From Pseudomonas sp. NC02 (GTDB taxonomy: Bacteria > Pseudomonadota > Gammaproteobacteria > Pseudomonadales > Pseudomonadaceae): 64,000 nt of DNA. Position 1 is the first letter of the stretch. Every line of letters begins with the position of its first letter. The position numbers and the translations under genes are program-made. The DNA lies in NCBI RefSeq assembly GCF_002874965.1, contig NZ_CP025624.1, forward strand, positions 1 to 64,000, read 5' to 3'. The notes under the pieces were generated by a model that was not told where the DNA came from, searched no databases, and worked only from the letters and a program-made list of their open reading frames with translations. Below, piece after piece: positions 22,877 to 33,411 of the stretch.

Positions 22877-23971
22877 ATGTTACCGACGAATAACCGCGAA
22901 ATTTCCCCGGCAGAGCTGGAAGCCCGACTACGCTTGCACAGGCTGCCGGAACTGGGTCCCAAAGGTTTTCAAAAGCTCATCGAGGCGTTTGGTTCTGCGT
23001 CAAAAGCCATCAGCGCACCGGCGAGTGCCTGGCGTTCATTGGGACTCAAGGTGGCCAGCGCCGACGCCCGGCGCAGCGAGGAAGTACGTGATGGTGCCAG
23101 TGCGGCCCTCGCCTGGCTGGAGCGTCCGGCCCAGCATTTGCTGATGTGGGACCAACCCGACTACCCGTCATTGCTCGCAGAATTGGATGACGCGCCCCCG
23201 CTATTATTCGTCGCCGGCAACCCGGCGATTCTGGAAAAACCGCAATTGGCGATGGTCGGCAGCCGTCGTGCCTCCAGGCCAGGAATGGACACCGCCGCCG
23301 CATTTTCCCGCAGCCTGGCGAGTGCCGGTTTTGTCATCACCAGTGGCCTTGCCCTGGGGATCGACGGCGCTGCTCACCAGGCGGCTTTGGATGTTGGTGG
23401 ACATACAATTGGCGTGCTGGGCACCGGGCTCGAAAATTTTTATCCACAGCGCCATCGACGCTTGGCCGAGGCGATGATTGCCCAAGGCAGCGCCGTGGTT
23501 TCCGAGTTTCCGTTGGACGCCGCGCCCCAGGCCGGCAACTTCCCGCGCCGCAACCGTATTATCAGTGGCCTGTCGCTTGGGGTACTGGTGGTGGAGGCCA
23601 GCATGGCCAGCGGTTCGCTGATCACCGCGCGGCTGGCGGCGGAGCAAGGGCGCGAGGTATACGCCATCCCCGGCTCCATCCATCACCCCGGGGCCAAAGG
23701 CTGCCATCAACTGATCCGCGATGGCGCGGTGCTGGTGGAAACCATCGAGCACATTCTCGAAAACCTGCGTGGCTGGCAGGCCCTCTCCCGCCCGGCGCCG
23801 ATTGCGGTCAATCATCCGCTGGTGGCGCTGTTGCACGCGGCGCCCCACACCAGTGAAGCCCTGGCGATTGCCAGTGGCAGGGCCTTGTCCGAGGTGCTGG
23901 CCAGCCTGACGGAGCTGGAACTGGAAGGCCGAGTGATCTGCGAAAGCGGGCGCTGGCTTGCGCGCGGCTAG
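22877..23971 (+). CDS. dprA: DNA-processing protein DprA (Smf)
   Basis: The 364-residue protein loads RecA onto incoming single-stranded DNA in natural transformation. The Rossmann-like core shows MVGSRRASRPGMDTAA and ITSGLALGIDGAAHQAAL, and FPRRNRIISGLS is typical. A small winged-helix-like C terminus follows. It stands in the standard position upstream of tsaC. Confidence 0.95.
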   Translation: MLPTNNREISPAELEARLRLHRLPELGPKGFQKLIEAFGSASKAISAPASAWRSLGLKVASADARRSEEVRDGASAALAWLERPAQHLLMWDQPDYPSLLAELDDAPPLLFVAGNPAILEKPQLAMVGSRRASRPGMDTAAAFSRSLASAGFVITSGLALGIDGAAHQAALDVGGHTIGVLGTGLENFYPQRHRRLAEAMIAQGSAVVSEFPLDAAPQAGNFPRRNRIISGLSLGVLVVEASMASGSLITARLAAEQGREVYAIPGSIHHPGAKGCHQLIRDGAVLVETIEHILENLRGWQALSRPAPIAVNHPLVALLHAAPHTSEALAIASGRALSEVLASLTELELEGRVICESGRWLARG

Positions 23972-24025
23972 GTTTTGTAACGAAGATCGGTAAACTGCGC
24001 AGAGCTTTAGTCCGGAGAGTGAGTA

Positions 24026-24583
24026 ATGGTCAACAGGTGGCGTGTGCGAGAAGCCGCACGAGAAATTCGCGCAGGCGCAGTGATTGCCTATCCAACCGAG
24101 GCGGTCTGGGGCCTGGGCTGTGACCCTTGGAACGAAGAAGCGGTGGATCGGTTGCTGGCGATCAAGGGCCGGTCTGTGGATAAGGGGCTGATCCTGATTG
24201 CCGACAATATCCGTCAGTTCGATTTTCTCTTCGAAGACTTTCCCGATGAGTGGATGGACCGCATGGCCAGTACCTGGCCTGGCCCGAATACGTGGCTGGT
24301 GCCCCATCAGGACTTGCTGCCCGAGTGGATTACCGGGGTGCATGACACGGTGGCGTTGCGGGTGACTGATCATCCGCAAGTGCGGGATCTGTGCTCGCTG
24401 GTCGGGCCACTGATTTCCACCTCGGCCAATCCGCAGGGCCGCCCGGCGGCGCGCACGCGGATTCGTGTGGAGCAGTATTTCCGTGGGCAGGTGGATCTGG
24501 TGTTGGGCGGGAATCTGGGGGGGCGCAAGAACCCGAGTTTGATTCGGGATCTGGCGACGGGTGAGGTTGTGCGGCCTTCCTGA
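24026..24583 (+). CDS. tsaC: Threonylcarbamoyl-AMP synthase
   Basis: The 185-residue YrdC-domain enzyme makes threonylcarbamoyl-AMP for the t6A37 modification of ANN-decoding tRNAs. Typical stretches are [34 protein letters not shown] and [15 protein letters not shown]. It follows dprA by 54 bases, as in other pseudomonads. Confidence 0.93.
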   Translation: MVNRWRVREAAREIRAGAVIAYPTEAVWGLGCDPWNEEAVDRLLAIKGRSVDKGLILIADNIRQFDFLFEDFPDEWMDRMASTWPGPNTWLVPHQDLLPEWITGVHDTVALRVTDHPQVRDLCSLVGPLISTSANPQGRPAARTRIRVEQYFRGQVDLVLGGNLGGRKNPSLIRDLATGEVVRPS

Positions 24584-24597
24584 GACCGAGCCGCCTG

Positions 24598-24682
24598 CTT
24601 TCGCGAGCAAGCCCGCTCCCACATTTGTTCGCGTTCCAAAAGTTGGACTCGGTCAAATGTGGGAGCGGGCTTGCTCGCGAAG
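24598..24682. repeat. REP doublet in opposite orientation
   Basis: TTTCGCGAGCAAGCCCGCTC (left arm, from 24598) and its reverse complement (right arm, to 24682) flank a 26-base spacer. The arms point outward compared with the other doublets, that is, tail-to-tail. It lies between the convergent tsaC and qor genes. Confidence 0.88.
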
Positions 24683-24713
24683 AGGCCCTCAAACCCGCTG
24701 AAAATCCAACGCC

Positions 24714-25691
24714 CTATGGCAGCAGAATGGTCGACCCAGTCGTCCGCCGCGCCGACAACTCAATTTGCGCCTTCGCCGCATCCCCCAACGAAAATCGTTG
24801 GTTAATATCAATCTGCAGCTTCCCGCTGATGATCATCGAAAACAGATCATCCGCCATCGCCTGCAGGTTTTCCGGGTTGTTGGCATAGGTCGCCAATGTC
24901 GGCCGGGTCACATACAGCGAGCCCTTGGCCGCCAGAATCCCCAGGTTGACCCCATCCACCGCCCCCGAAGCATTACCGAAACTCACCACCAGCCCGCGTG
25001 GCGCGACGCTGTCCAAGGATGTGAGCCAGGTGTCCTTGCCTACGCCGTCGTACACCACTGGGCACTTCTTGCCGTCAGTCAGTTCCAGCACGCGTTGTGC
25101 GACATTTTCCTTGCTGTAGTCGATGGTTTCCCAGGCGCCGAGGGATTTGGCCAGCGCCGCTTTTTCCGGCGAACTCACGGTACCGATCAGCTTCACGCCC
25201 AAGGCCTTGGCCCATTGGCAAGCCAGGGAGCCGACGCCACCGGCAGCGGCGTGGAACAGAATGGTTTCGCCGCCCTTCAACTCATAGGTCTGGCGCAACA
25301 GGTACTGCACCGTCAGGCCCTTGAGCATCGCGCCGGCGGCCTGTTCGAAGCTGATGTCGTCCGGCAGGTGCACCAGGTTGGCAGCCGGCAACACATGCAA
25401 TTCGCTGTAGGCGCCCAGCGGGCCGCTGCCGTAGGCCACGCGATCGCCGACCTTGAATTGAGTGACTTCGCTGCCCACCGCATCAACCACGCCGGCACCT
25501 TCTGCGCCCAGGCCCGACGGCAAGGCCGGTGGTGCATACAGGCCGCTGCGGAAATAGGTGTCGATAAAGTTCAGGCCAATGGCCTTGTTCTGCACGCGAA
25601 CCTGCTGCGGGCCGGGTTCGGCCGGGGTGTAGTCCACATACTCAAGCACTTCGGGTCCGCCATGGGCACGGAACTGGATACGTTTGGCCAT
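24714..25691 (-). CDS. qor: NADPH:quinone oxidoreductase (zeta-crystallin type)
   Basis: The 325-residue member of the zinc-free medium-chain reductase family reduces quinones with NADPH. The cofactor motif is HAAAGGVGSLACQWAKALG. The N terminus MAKRIQFRAHGGPEVLEY is typical, and I used its ATG at 25691. It is divergent from hemF, as in P. aeruginosa. Confidence 0.93.
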   Translation of the reverse strand: MAKRIQFRAHGGPEVLEYVDYTPAEPGPQQVRVQNKAIGLNFIDTYFRSGLYAPPALPSGLGAEGAGVVDAVGSEVTQFKVGDRVAYGSGPLGAYSELHVLPAANLVHLPDDISFEQAAGAMLKGLTVQYLLRQTYELKGGETILFHAAAGGVGSLACQWAKALGVKLIGTVSSPEKAALAKSLGAWETIDYSKENVAQRVLELTDGKKCPVVYDGVGKDTWLTSLDSVAPRGLVVSFGNASGAVDGVNLGILAAKGSLYVTRPTLATYANNPENLQAMADDLFSMIISGKLQIDINQRFSLGDAAKAQIELSARRTTGSTILLP

Positions 25692-25825
25692 CTGCACTCT
25701 CCTTAAGTCATTTCGCGTAGCCCCCTATCGGACTCCTAAGCTTGATCTTCGTCAACTGTGGCAGCAGTGGGTGCAGTGGTATCCTGTGCGCCCATTTGCC
25801 GCCGATGCCCAATGGCCTCGTGTAG

Positions 25826-26778
<953 letters not shown>

Positions 26779-26779
<1 letters not shown>

Positions 26780-27597
26780 TGGATCGTTATGTCGTCTTCG
26801 GCAACCCCATCGGCCACAGCAAGTCGCCGCTGATTCACCGTCTGTTCGCCGAACAGACCGGCGAGCAACTGGACTACAGCACCTTGCTCGCGCCGTTGGA
26901 GGATTTCACCGGCTGTGCAAAAGCATTTTTCGCACAAGGCCGTGGCGCCAACGTCACCGTACCGTTCAAGGAAGAGGCCTATCGCCTGGCCAATACCCTG
27001 ACCGAACGCGCCCAACGGGCTGGCGCGGTGAATACCCTGAGCAAGCTCGGCGATGGCAGCCTGTTGGGAGACAACACCGACGGCGCCGGCCTGGTGCGGG
27101 ATTTGACGGTGAATGCCGGGTTCAGCCTGCAAGGCAAACGCATCCTGCTGCTGGGCGCCGGTGGTGCGGTGCGCGGCGCGTTGGAGCCATTGCTGGCTGA
27201 GCAGCCGGCTTCGCTGATCATTGCCAACCGCACCGTGGAAAAAGCCGAATTGCTCGCCGAGCTGTTCGACGACCTCGGCCCGGTGTCCGCCAGCGGTTTC
27301 GACTGGCTGCGTGAACCGGTGGACCTGATCATCAATGCCACGTCCGCCAGCCTGTCAGGCGATGTACCGCCGATTGCCGGCAGCCTGATCGAACCCGGAA
27401 AGACTTTTTGCTACGACATGATGTACGGCAAAGAGCCTACGGCTTTCTGCCGCTGGGCCAGTGAGCAGGGCGCGGCGGTGGCAATGGATGGCCTGGGGAT
27501 GCTGGTGGAACAGGCCGCGGAAGCGTTCTTCCTGTGGCGCGGTGTGCGCCCGGATTCGGCGCCGGTGCTGGCTGAATTGCGTAGCCAACTGGCCTGA
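26779..27597 (+). CDS. aroE: Shikimate dehydrogenase
   Basis: The 272-residue enzyme converts 3-dehydroshikimate to shikimate with NADPH. The substrate site is NPIGHSKSP near residue 9 and NVTVPFK near 54; the NADP loop is [10 protein letters not shown] near 125. Translationally coupled to hemF. A REP doublet follows. Confidence 0.97.
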
Positions 27598-27609
27598 CGC
27601 AATCCGAAT

Positions 27610-27697
27610 GTGGGAGCGGGCTTGCTCGCGAATGCGGTGGATCAGTCGATACATACGGCGACTGTCACACCGCATTCGCGAGCAAGCCCGCTCCCAC
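27610..27697. repeat. REP doublet (perfect 30-bp inverted repeat)
   Basis: Arms 27610-27639 and 27668-27697 are exact reverse complements starting GTGGGAGCGGGCTTGCTCGC. It lies between the convergent aroE and SulP genes. Confidence 0.92.
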
Positions 27698-27711
27698 AGT
27701 TTCAACCGCAT

Positions 27712-29280
27712 TCAGTCTTCGAAATGGATGGGGCATTGGTCGGCCCCTTCCAGTTTCCTCAACTCTTCCACCACCTGTGGCCGGGCCTTGCGCAACGCCA
27801 GGCTGCGCCCCACTCCATTCAATCGGCGCGCCTCCTGGTGCAGCATCTCCACCCCGGAATAGTCGATAAAGTTGATCTGCTGCGCCTCGATCACCACCCG
27901 CTGGCCGTGCAGGCTTTGCAGCCGCACCTGCAGGTAATGGCTGGCGCCGAAAAAGATCGACCCGCCGACCCGCAGCACATCGTCCTCTCCGTCACGCCAT
28001 TGCTGGACCCGCGGCTGTGAGGTGCGCTTGAGGTAGAAAAACAGCGACGCCAGCACCCCGGCGTAAATGGCCGTTTGCAACTCCAGCAACAGCGTGGCGA
28101 TGCAGGTCAGGCTCATCACCACGAACTCTGCGCGGCTGACCCGGAACAGCGCCCGAATACCGCGATGGTCGACCAACCCCCAGCAAATCAGCAGGATGCT
28201 GGCGGCCATGCTCGGGATCGGGATATGCGCGATCAATGCCGCACCGAACAGCGCGAACAACGCCACCCACAATGCGGAAAACACCCCCGCCAGCGGCGAA
28301 CAGGCGCCTGCCTCATAACTCAGGCCCGACCGTGTGAAGGAACCCGCCGACAAGTACCCCGAGAAAAATCCACCGACGATGTTGGATAAACCCTGGGCGC
28401 GCACTTCCTGATTTGCATCGAGCAATTGTTGGGAGCGGGCCGACAGTGAGCGCGCAATCGACAGGCTGGTCACCAGCCCCAGCATGCCCACCGCCACGGC
28501 ACTCGGCAGCAGGCGCAGGACCATGTCCAGATCCATCGGCAGCGGGCTGAACGGTGGCAGCTTGCCGACAAATGAACTGACCCGCGCCACCTCCCCGAAC
28601 ATCGCCGGCCACAACCACGGGATGAGGCTGCCCAGGGCCAGCGCGATCAACAGGGTTGGCCAGCGCGGTACCCAGAGTTTCAGCAGCACCCCCACCAGCA
28701 AGGTGCCGAGCCCGAGCACCAGTGAAGGACGATTCCACTCCCCGGCATGGTTGATCAGCGCCAGCAGACTGTTGATCGCCGTGGCCTGGCTGGGCAGGTC
28801 CAGCCCCAGCAGGTTGGGCAGTTGGCCCAGGGCGATCACCACCGCAGCGCCGAGGGTGAAGCCGAGCACCACTGAATGCGAGACGAAATTCACCAGGGCG
28901 CCGAAGCGCAGCATGCCCAACAGCCATTGGAAGACGCCGGCCAGGAATGTCAGCAACAGGATGAGTGTGATGTAGTCCTGGGAGCCGGGCACGGCCAACG
29001 GGCTGACGCTGGCGTAGAGCACGATAGAGATGGCTGCCGTGGGGCCGCAGATCAGGTGCCAGGAAGAGCCCCACAAGCAGGCGATCAATACCGGGATGAT
29101 CGCGGCGTACAGGCCATACTCCGGTGGGAGACCGGCGATCAGCGCGTAGGCAATGGACTGGGGTAATGCCAGGACTGCACCGCTCAGGCCGACGACCGCG
29201 TCCCTTCCGACGCTGGCGCGGGTTTGGCGCGGGAGCCAGCTGAGGAAGGGAAAGAGTGTATGGCGGTTGGGCCAGGGCAT
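27712..29280 (-). CDS. SulP-family anion transporter with STAS domain
   Basis: The 522-residue inner-membrane carrier has about a dozen hydrophobic segments, the SulP entry motif GLSGAVLALPQSIAYALIAGLPPEYGLYAA (residues about 29-58), and a cytoplasmic STAS domain (about 430-515; EAQQINFIDYSGVEMLHQEARR). The family moves sulfate, bicarbonate or other anions. It is close to the choline-sulfatase cluster, which releases sulfate, so sulfate is a plausible substrate, but this is inference. Confidence 0.88.
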   Translation of the reverse strand: MPWPNRHTLFPFLSWLPRQTRASVGRDAVVGLSGAVLALPQSIAYALIAGLPPEYGLYAAIIPVLIACLWGSSWHLICGPTAAISIVLYASVSPLAVPGSQDYITLILLLTFLAGVFQWLLGMLRFGALVNFVSHSVVLGFTLGAAVVIALGQLPNLLGLDLPSQATAINSLLALINHAGEWNRPSLVLGLGTLLVGVLLKLWVPRWPTLLIALALGSLIPWLWPAMFGEVARVSSFVGKLPPFSPLPMDLDMVLRLLPSAVAVGMLGLVTSLSIARSLSARSQQLLDANQEVRAQGLSNIVGGFFSGYLSAGSFTRSGLSYEAGACSPLAGVFSALWVALFALFGAALIAHIPIPSMAASILLICWGLVDHRGIRALFRVSRAEFVVMSLTCIATLLLELQTAIYAGVLASLFFYLKRTSQPRVQQWRDGEDDVLRVGGSIFFGASHYLQVRLQSLHGQRVVIEAQQINFIDYSGVEMLHQEARRLNGVGRSLALRKARPQVVEELRKLEGADQCPIHFED

Positions 29281-29326
29281 TGGAAACTCGGTTGAAGAGG
29301 TTTGAATCAGAGTATCAGGCTCATGA

Positions 29327-29440
29327 TGATCGTTCCCACGCTCTGCGTGGGAATGCCGTCTTGGACGCTCTGCGTCCGCTCTTGAGTCGTGAAGCGCAGC
29401 GTCACCGGATGCGTTCCCACGCAGAGCGTGGGAACGATCA
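29327..29440. repeat. Inverted repeat of the GTTCCCACGC class
   Basis: Left arm 29327-29356 begins TGATCGTTCCCACGCTCTGC; the right arm 29411-29440 is its near-exact reverse complement. Each arm is itself a small hairpin (CCCACGC..GCGTGGG). This is a different repeat family from the REP doublets. It sits after the choX stop codon and could act as a transcript end. Confidence 0.85.
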
Positions 29441-29445
29441 GTGCA

Positions 29446-30366
29446 TCAGAGTTTGGCTTTTACAGCGGCCAGTGCATCCTGGCCGTCCACGGTTTTAACC
29501 CCGTCCAGCCACTTGTCCAGCACCGCCGGGTTCGCCTTGATCCACGCCTTCGCCGCGTCCGCATTACTGACCTTCTTGTTCACCACCTCAGCCATGATGG
29601 CGTTCTCCATCTCCTGGGTGAAACTCAGGTTGGTCAGCAATTTCCCCACATTCGGGCACGCCTGTGCATAGCCCTTGCGGGTCAACGTATACACGCTGCC
29701 GGTGTCACCAAAGTACTTCTCCCCACCCTTGAGGTAATGCATCTTCAACTGCACGTTCATCGGGTGCGGCGTCCAGCCGAGGAAGGTCACGAACTTCTGC
29801 TTCTTCACCGCCCGGGACACTTCGGCCAGCATCGCCTGTTCACTGGACTCGATCAGCTTCCACTGGCCCAGGTCAAAGTCGTTCTTCTTGATGATTTCCT
29901 GCAACGAGAGATTCGCTGGCGCACCCGAACCGATGCCGTAGATCTTCTTGTCGAACTTGTCGGCAAACTTGTTCAGGTCGGCAAAGTCATGCACCCCGGC
30001 GTCCCAGACATAGTCCGGCACGGCCAGGGTGAACTCGGTACCGTCGAGGTTCTTCGCCAGTTGCACCACATCGCCATTGGCCACGAACTTGTCGTAGAAG
30101 CCTTGCTGCGCCGGCATCCAGTTACCCAGGAACACGTCCACCTGGCCGTCCTTGAGCCCGCCAAAGGTGATCGGCACCGCAAGGGTGTCGACCTTGGCCT
30201 TGTAGCCCATGCCGTTCAACAGGAAACCGGTAATGGCATTGGTGGCGGCGATATCGCTCCAGCCCGGATCGGCCATCTTCACGGTGTCGCAGCTGGTGTC
30301 CGCGTAGGCGCCGGCACTGCTCAATGCCAGCAGCGCAACGCTCAACACGGTGGATAACTTTTGCAT
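29446..30366 (-). CDS. choX: Choline ABC transporter substrate-binding protein
   Basis: The 306-residue periplasmic protein has a signal peptide (MQKLSTVLSVALLALSSAGAYA). The mature part is of the OpuAC/ProX glycine-betaine/choline-binding type: KMADPGWSDIAATNAI, GGLKDGQVDVFLGNWMPAQQ, FLGWTPHPMNVQLK. It follows betC by 16 bases. No permease or ATPase gene is adjacent, so it must work with a transporter encoded elsewhere. Confidence 0.9.
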   Translation of the reverse strand: MQKLSTVLSVALLALSSAGAYADTSCDTVKMADPGWSDIAATNAITGFLLNGMGYKAKVDTLAVPITFGGLKDGQVDVFLGNWMPAQQGFYDKFVANGDVVQLAKNLDGTEFTLAVPDYVWDAGVHDFADLNKFADKFDKKIYGIGSGAPANLSLQEIIKKNDFDLGQWKLIESSEQAMLAEVSRAVKKQKFVTFLGWTPHPMNVQLKMHYLKGGEKYFGDTGSVYTLTRKGYAQACPNVGKLLTNLSFTQEMENAIMAEVVNKKVSNADAAKAWIKANPAVLDKWLDGVKTVDGQDALAAVKAKL

Positions 30367-30382
30367 GGCCTTCCCCTCAGTT

Positions 30383-31897
30383 TTATTGGTTTTGGCAGGG
30401 TTGTGGAAAACGTGCCTTGCGCTCCAGATCGTCGAGGTCGATGTGGTTGCGCATGTATTGCTGACTGGCGTCTACCAGTGGCTGGTGGTCCCAGCTCTTC
30501 AGCTTGCCCTGGGTCAGCGCCTCGAACACCAGGCGGCGACGGCGTTGGCTGGCGAGCACCTGCTGGTGGATCGCAGGGATGTCCCATTTGGCCCGCGCTT
30601 CATGCAAAAACGCCTCGAACAGTGGCCGGTGTTCCGGTGACTGGCTGAGGTCCTCCCGCTCGTGCGGGTCGTTGTGCACATCGAACAATAGGCAAGGATC
30701 GTCCTCGCTGTAGATGAACTTGTAGGCGCCACGGCGAATCATCATCAGCGGGCTGATGGTGCCCTCGGCCATGTACTCACCGAACACTTCGTCGTGCCCG
30801 CCCTGCCCTTGCAGGTGAGACACCAGCGAGCGGCCGTCCAGCGCCAGCCTCGGGTCCAGCTCGCCGCCGGCCAGTTCCACCAGGGTAGGCAGCAGGTCGG
30901 CGGTGGACACGGCGGCGGTCACCCGGCCGGCCGCAAACTGCCCCGGCGCGCTGATCAGCAGCGGCACGCGGGCGGCCATTTCAAACCAGTGCATTTTGTA
31001 CCAGAGCCCGCGCTCGCCGAGCATGTCGCCGTGGTCGCCGGAGAAGATGATGATGGTGTCATCGGCCAGGCCCGTGTCTTCCAGGGTTTGCAGGAGCTTG
31101 CCGACGTTACTGTCAATGTAGCTGCACGCGCCGAAGTAGGCGCGGCGTGCATCGCGGATCTTGTTCAGCGGCAGCGGCTTGTCCCACAGGTCATAGACCT
31201 TGAGCAGGCGCTGGGAGTGAGGGTCGAGGTCAGCCTGTGGCGGTGTTGCAGGCAGCGGGATGTCGTTGTCGTCGTACAGGTCCCAGAACGGTTTGGGAAT
31301 GGTGTAAGGGTCGTGTGGGTGAGTCATCGACACGGTCAGGCAGAACGGCTGGTCGCCATCCTCGCGGATATGGTCGAACAGGTACTGCTGGGCCTTGAAC
31401 ACCACCTCTTCGTCGAAATCCAGCTGGTTGGTGCGCACGCACGGCCCGGCCTGCAGCACCGACGCCATGTTGTGGTACCAGGAGGGGCGCACGTCCGGCT
31501 CATCCCAGTTCACGGCCCAGCCATAGTCGGCCGGGTAGATGTCACTGGTCAGGCGTTCTTCATAGCCGTGGAGCTGGTCGGGGCCGCAAAAATGCATCTT
31601 GCCCGACAGCGCGGTGCGGTAGCCAAGGCGACGCAGGTAGTGGGCATAGGTCGGCACGTCGGCGGGGAAATCAGCTGCGTTGTCGTAGGCGCCGATCTTG
31701 CTCGGCAACTGGCCACTCACCAGGGTAAAGCGCGATGGCGCACACAGCGGGCTGTTGCAATAGGCGGCATCGAACACCACACCCTCGGCGGCGAGACGGC
31801 TCAGGTTCGGCAGTTTGATAGGCGAAGGACCGTAGAACGGAAGCATCGGCGCGGCCATTTGATCGGCCATGATAAAAAGAATGTTCTTGCGCTTCAT
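30383..31897 (-). CDS. betC: Choline-sulfatase
   Basis: The 504-residue arylsulfatase-family enzyme splits choline-O-sulfate into choline and sulfate. The sulfatase signature CAPSR has Cys52 in the position converted to formylglycine. Metal residues lie in IMADQMAAP and FSGDHGDMLGERG. I used the ATG at 31897 (MKRKNILFIMADQ). It forms an operon with choX and is divergent from its likely LysR regulator. Confidence 0.94.
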   Translation of the reverse strand: MKRKNILFIMADQMAAPMLPFYGPSPIKLPNLSRLAAEGVVFDAAYCNSPLCAPSRFTLVSGQLPSKIGAYDNAADFPADVPTYAHYLRRLGYRTALSGKMHFCGPDQLHGYEERLTSDIYPADYGWAVNWDEPDVRPSWYHNMASVLQAGPCVRTNQLDFDEEVVFKAQQYLFDHIREDGDQPFCLTVSMTHPHDPYTIPKPFWDLYDDNDIPLPATPPQADLDPHSQRLLKVYDLWDKPLPLNKIRDARRAYFGACSYIDSNVGKLLQTLEDTGLADDTIIIFSGDHGDMLGERGLWYKMHWFEMAARVPLLISAPGQFAAGRVTAAVSTADLLPTLVELAGGELDPRLALDGRSLVSHLQGQGGHDEVFGEYMAEGTISPLMMIRRGAYKFIYSEDDPCLLFDVHNDPHEREDLSQSPEHRPLFEAFLHEARAKWDIPAIHQQVLASQRRRRLVFEALTQGKLKSWDHQPLVDASQQYMRNHIDLDDLERKARFPQPCQNQ

Positions 31898-32000
31898 GGT
31901 TTCGCGGCATTCCATAGTCGATGTTTATGCGAATGAGCATGCAGGCCATGGAAATAGTGGTAAAGCCCATGAGAAGCAATGTCTAGGATAAGCCCAGCTT

Positions 32001-32951
32001 ATGTATCAATCCCTCGGTCACCTGTCACTCGACTTGCTGCGTGCCTTTGAATCCGCAGCGCGCCAACGCAGCTTTACGGCAGCGGCGATGGAGTTGGGCA
32101 CCACCCAGCCGGCCATCAGCCAGCAGATCAAGCGCCTGGAAGAACAGCTGAAGGTGCGCCTGTTTGATCGCATCTACCGTGGCATCGAGCTGACCGACGC
32201 GGGCGCCTTGTTATTCGAGCAGGTACAGGCCGGTTTGCAGAGCATCAACCAGGGCCTGAGCGCGATTGCCGAGCAGGACCAGCATGAAGTCCTGCAGGTG
32301 GCGACCGACTTTGCCTTCGCCGCGTATTGGCTGATGCCACGCCTGCATCGTTTCCATGAAGCCAACCCGCAGGTGGACGTGAGCCTGGTCACCAGCGAGC
32401 GTAACCACGCCACGTTGCGCAGCGATATCGACGTAGCGGTGCTGTTCGGTGACGGCCGCTTCAAACAGGGCGACAGCCTGTGGCTGTTCAACGAGGAAGT
32501 GTTCCCGGTGTGCAGCCCGCAGCTACTCCAGGACCGAGTCGCGCCACTGTCGGTGCAGAGCCTGCTGGAGTTCCCCTTGCTGCACCTGCGCCAGCAAAAC
32601 AACAACCAGTGGTTCGACTGGAGCGGGGTGTTTCGCGAACTGGGCATCACCACCGCGCCCACCCCGGGCCAACTGCGTTTCGACAATTACACGCTGTTGA
32701 TCCAGGCCGCGATCGCGGGCCAGGGCGTGGCCATCGGCTGGCGTCACCTTGTGGATAACCTGCTGGAGCAAAAATGGCTGTGCCGGCCGATTGGCGACAC
32801 GGTGATCTCGCGCTTCGGCTATTACGTGGTGCTGCCCCAGCGCAAACGCCGCAGCCAGTTGATCGAGCGTTTCGTCGACTGGCTGATGACCGAACAGGCC
32901 AGCAGCGCACAATCGCTGACCGGTCTGGCCCTGCCGTCCATTGCGGTCTAG
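32001..32951 (+). CDS. LysR-family regulator of choline-sulfate use
   Basis: The 316-residue protein has an N-terminal LysR helix-turn-helix (LLRAFESAARQRSFTAAAMELGTTQPAISQQIKRLEE, residues about 14-50) and a periplasmic-binding-like effector domain. It is divergent from betC across about 100 bases, the usual place for the choline-sulfate regulator in this family. The effector is inferred to be choline sulfate or choline. Confidence 0.88.
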   Translation: MYQSLGHLSLDLLRAFESAARQRSFTAAAMELGTTQPAISQQIKRLEEQLKVRLFDRIYRGIELTDAGALLFEQVQAGLQSINQGLSAIAEQDQHEVLQVATDFAFAAYWLMPRLHRFHEANPQVDVSLVTSERNHATLRSDIDVAVLFGDGRFKQGDSLWLFNEEVFPVCSPQLLQDRVAPLSVQSLLEFPLLHLRQQNNNQWFDWSGVFRELGITTAPTPGQLRFDNYTLLIQAAIAGQGVAIGWRHLVDNLLEQKWLCRPIGDTVISRFGYYVVLPQRKRRSQLIERFVDWLMTEQASSAQSLTGLALPSIAV

Positions 32952-32982
32952 GATTTGTCGATCAATGAGCCCGGAGCCTGTC

Positions 32983-33309
32983 ATGCAACGTATCAAGGGC
33001 TACCACGCCCATATCTATTTCGACGCCAACACCATCGACCAGGCGCGCAAACTCTGCGAAGACGCCGCGCAATTGTTTCCGCTGCGCATGGGCCGCGTGC
33101 ATGAACGCCCGGTGGGCCCGCACCCGGACTGGAGCTGCCAGCTGGCATTCGAACCTGAATACATCGGCGTCGTGCTGCCTTGGCTGGCCCTCAACCGCAA
33201 CGGCCTGGTGGTGTTCCTGCACCCGACCACCGGTGATGACCTCAAGGACCACACCGAACACGCGATCTGGATGGGGGCGATGCGCACGCTGGATCTGTCA
33301 ATATTTTAA
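32983..33309 (+). CDS. DOPA 4,5-dioxygenase-like protein
   Basis: The 108-residue protein matches the small DOPA-dioxygenase-like family: IKGYHAHIYFD, RVHERPVGPHPDWSCQLAF, FLHPTTGDDLKDHTEHAIWMG, rich in conserved His. The real substrate in pseudomonads is not known to me. GGAG lies 6 bases before the ATG at 32983, which I prefer over the ATG at 32965. It follows the LysR gene by 31 bases. Confidence 0.82.
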   Translation: MQRIKGYHAHIYFDANTIDQARKLCEDAAQLFPLRMGRVHERPVGPHPDWSCQLAFEPEYIGVVLPWLALNRNGLVVFLHPTTGDDLKDHTEHAIWMGAMRTLDLSIF

Positions 33310-33310
33310 A

Positions 33311-33357
33311 CTTTCAATTTCCCTATATATGGGACTGATATTTATATATTGAGACTT
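33311..33357. promoter_or_regulatory. AT-rich operator-like region upstream of the dgo operon
   Basis: A 47-base AT-rich block holds CCCTATATATGGG (33321-33333) and an imperfect inverted repeat TTTCAAT (33312-33318) / ATTGAGA (33348-33354). The right arm overlaps the -35 element of the promoter below. Candidate repressor site. Confidence 0.4.
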
Positions 33358-33378
33358 TGCCGGTCTTGGGTTTATATT
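33349..33378 (+). promoter_or_regulatory. Sigma-70 promoter of the dgo operon
   Basis: TTGAGA and TATATT, each five of six consensus bases, are 18 bases apart. Transcription would start about 25 bases before the dgoK ATG at 33412. Confidence 0.6.
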
Positions 33379-33411
33379 CGCCTCATCCGCTCAGAACACT
33401 CAGGTGAAGCG

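Noticed and set aside
32965..32982. An upstream ATG as start of the DOPA-dioxygenase-like gene
   Set aside because: The GGAG ribosome binding site lies between it and the ATG at 32983, which also matches the family start.
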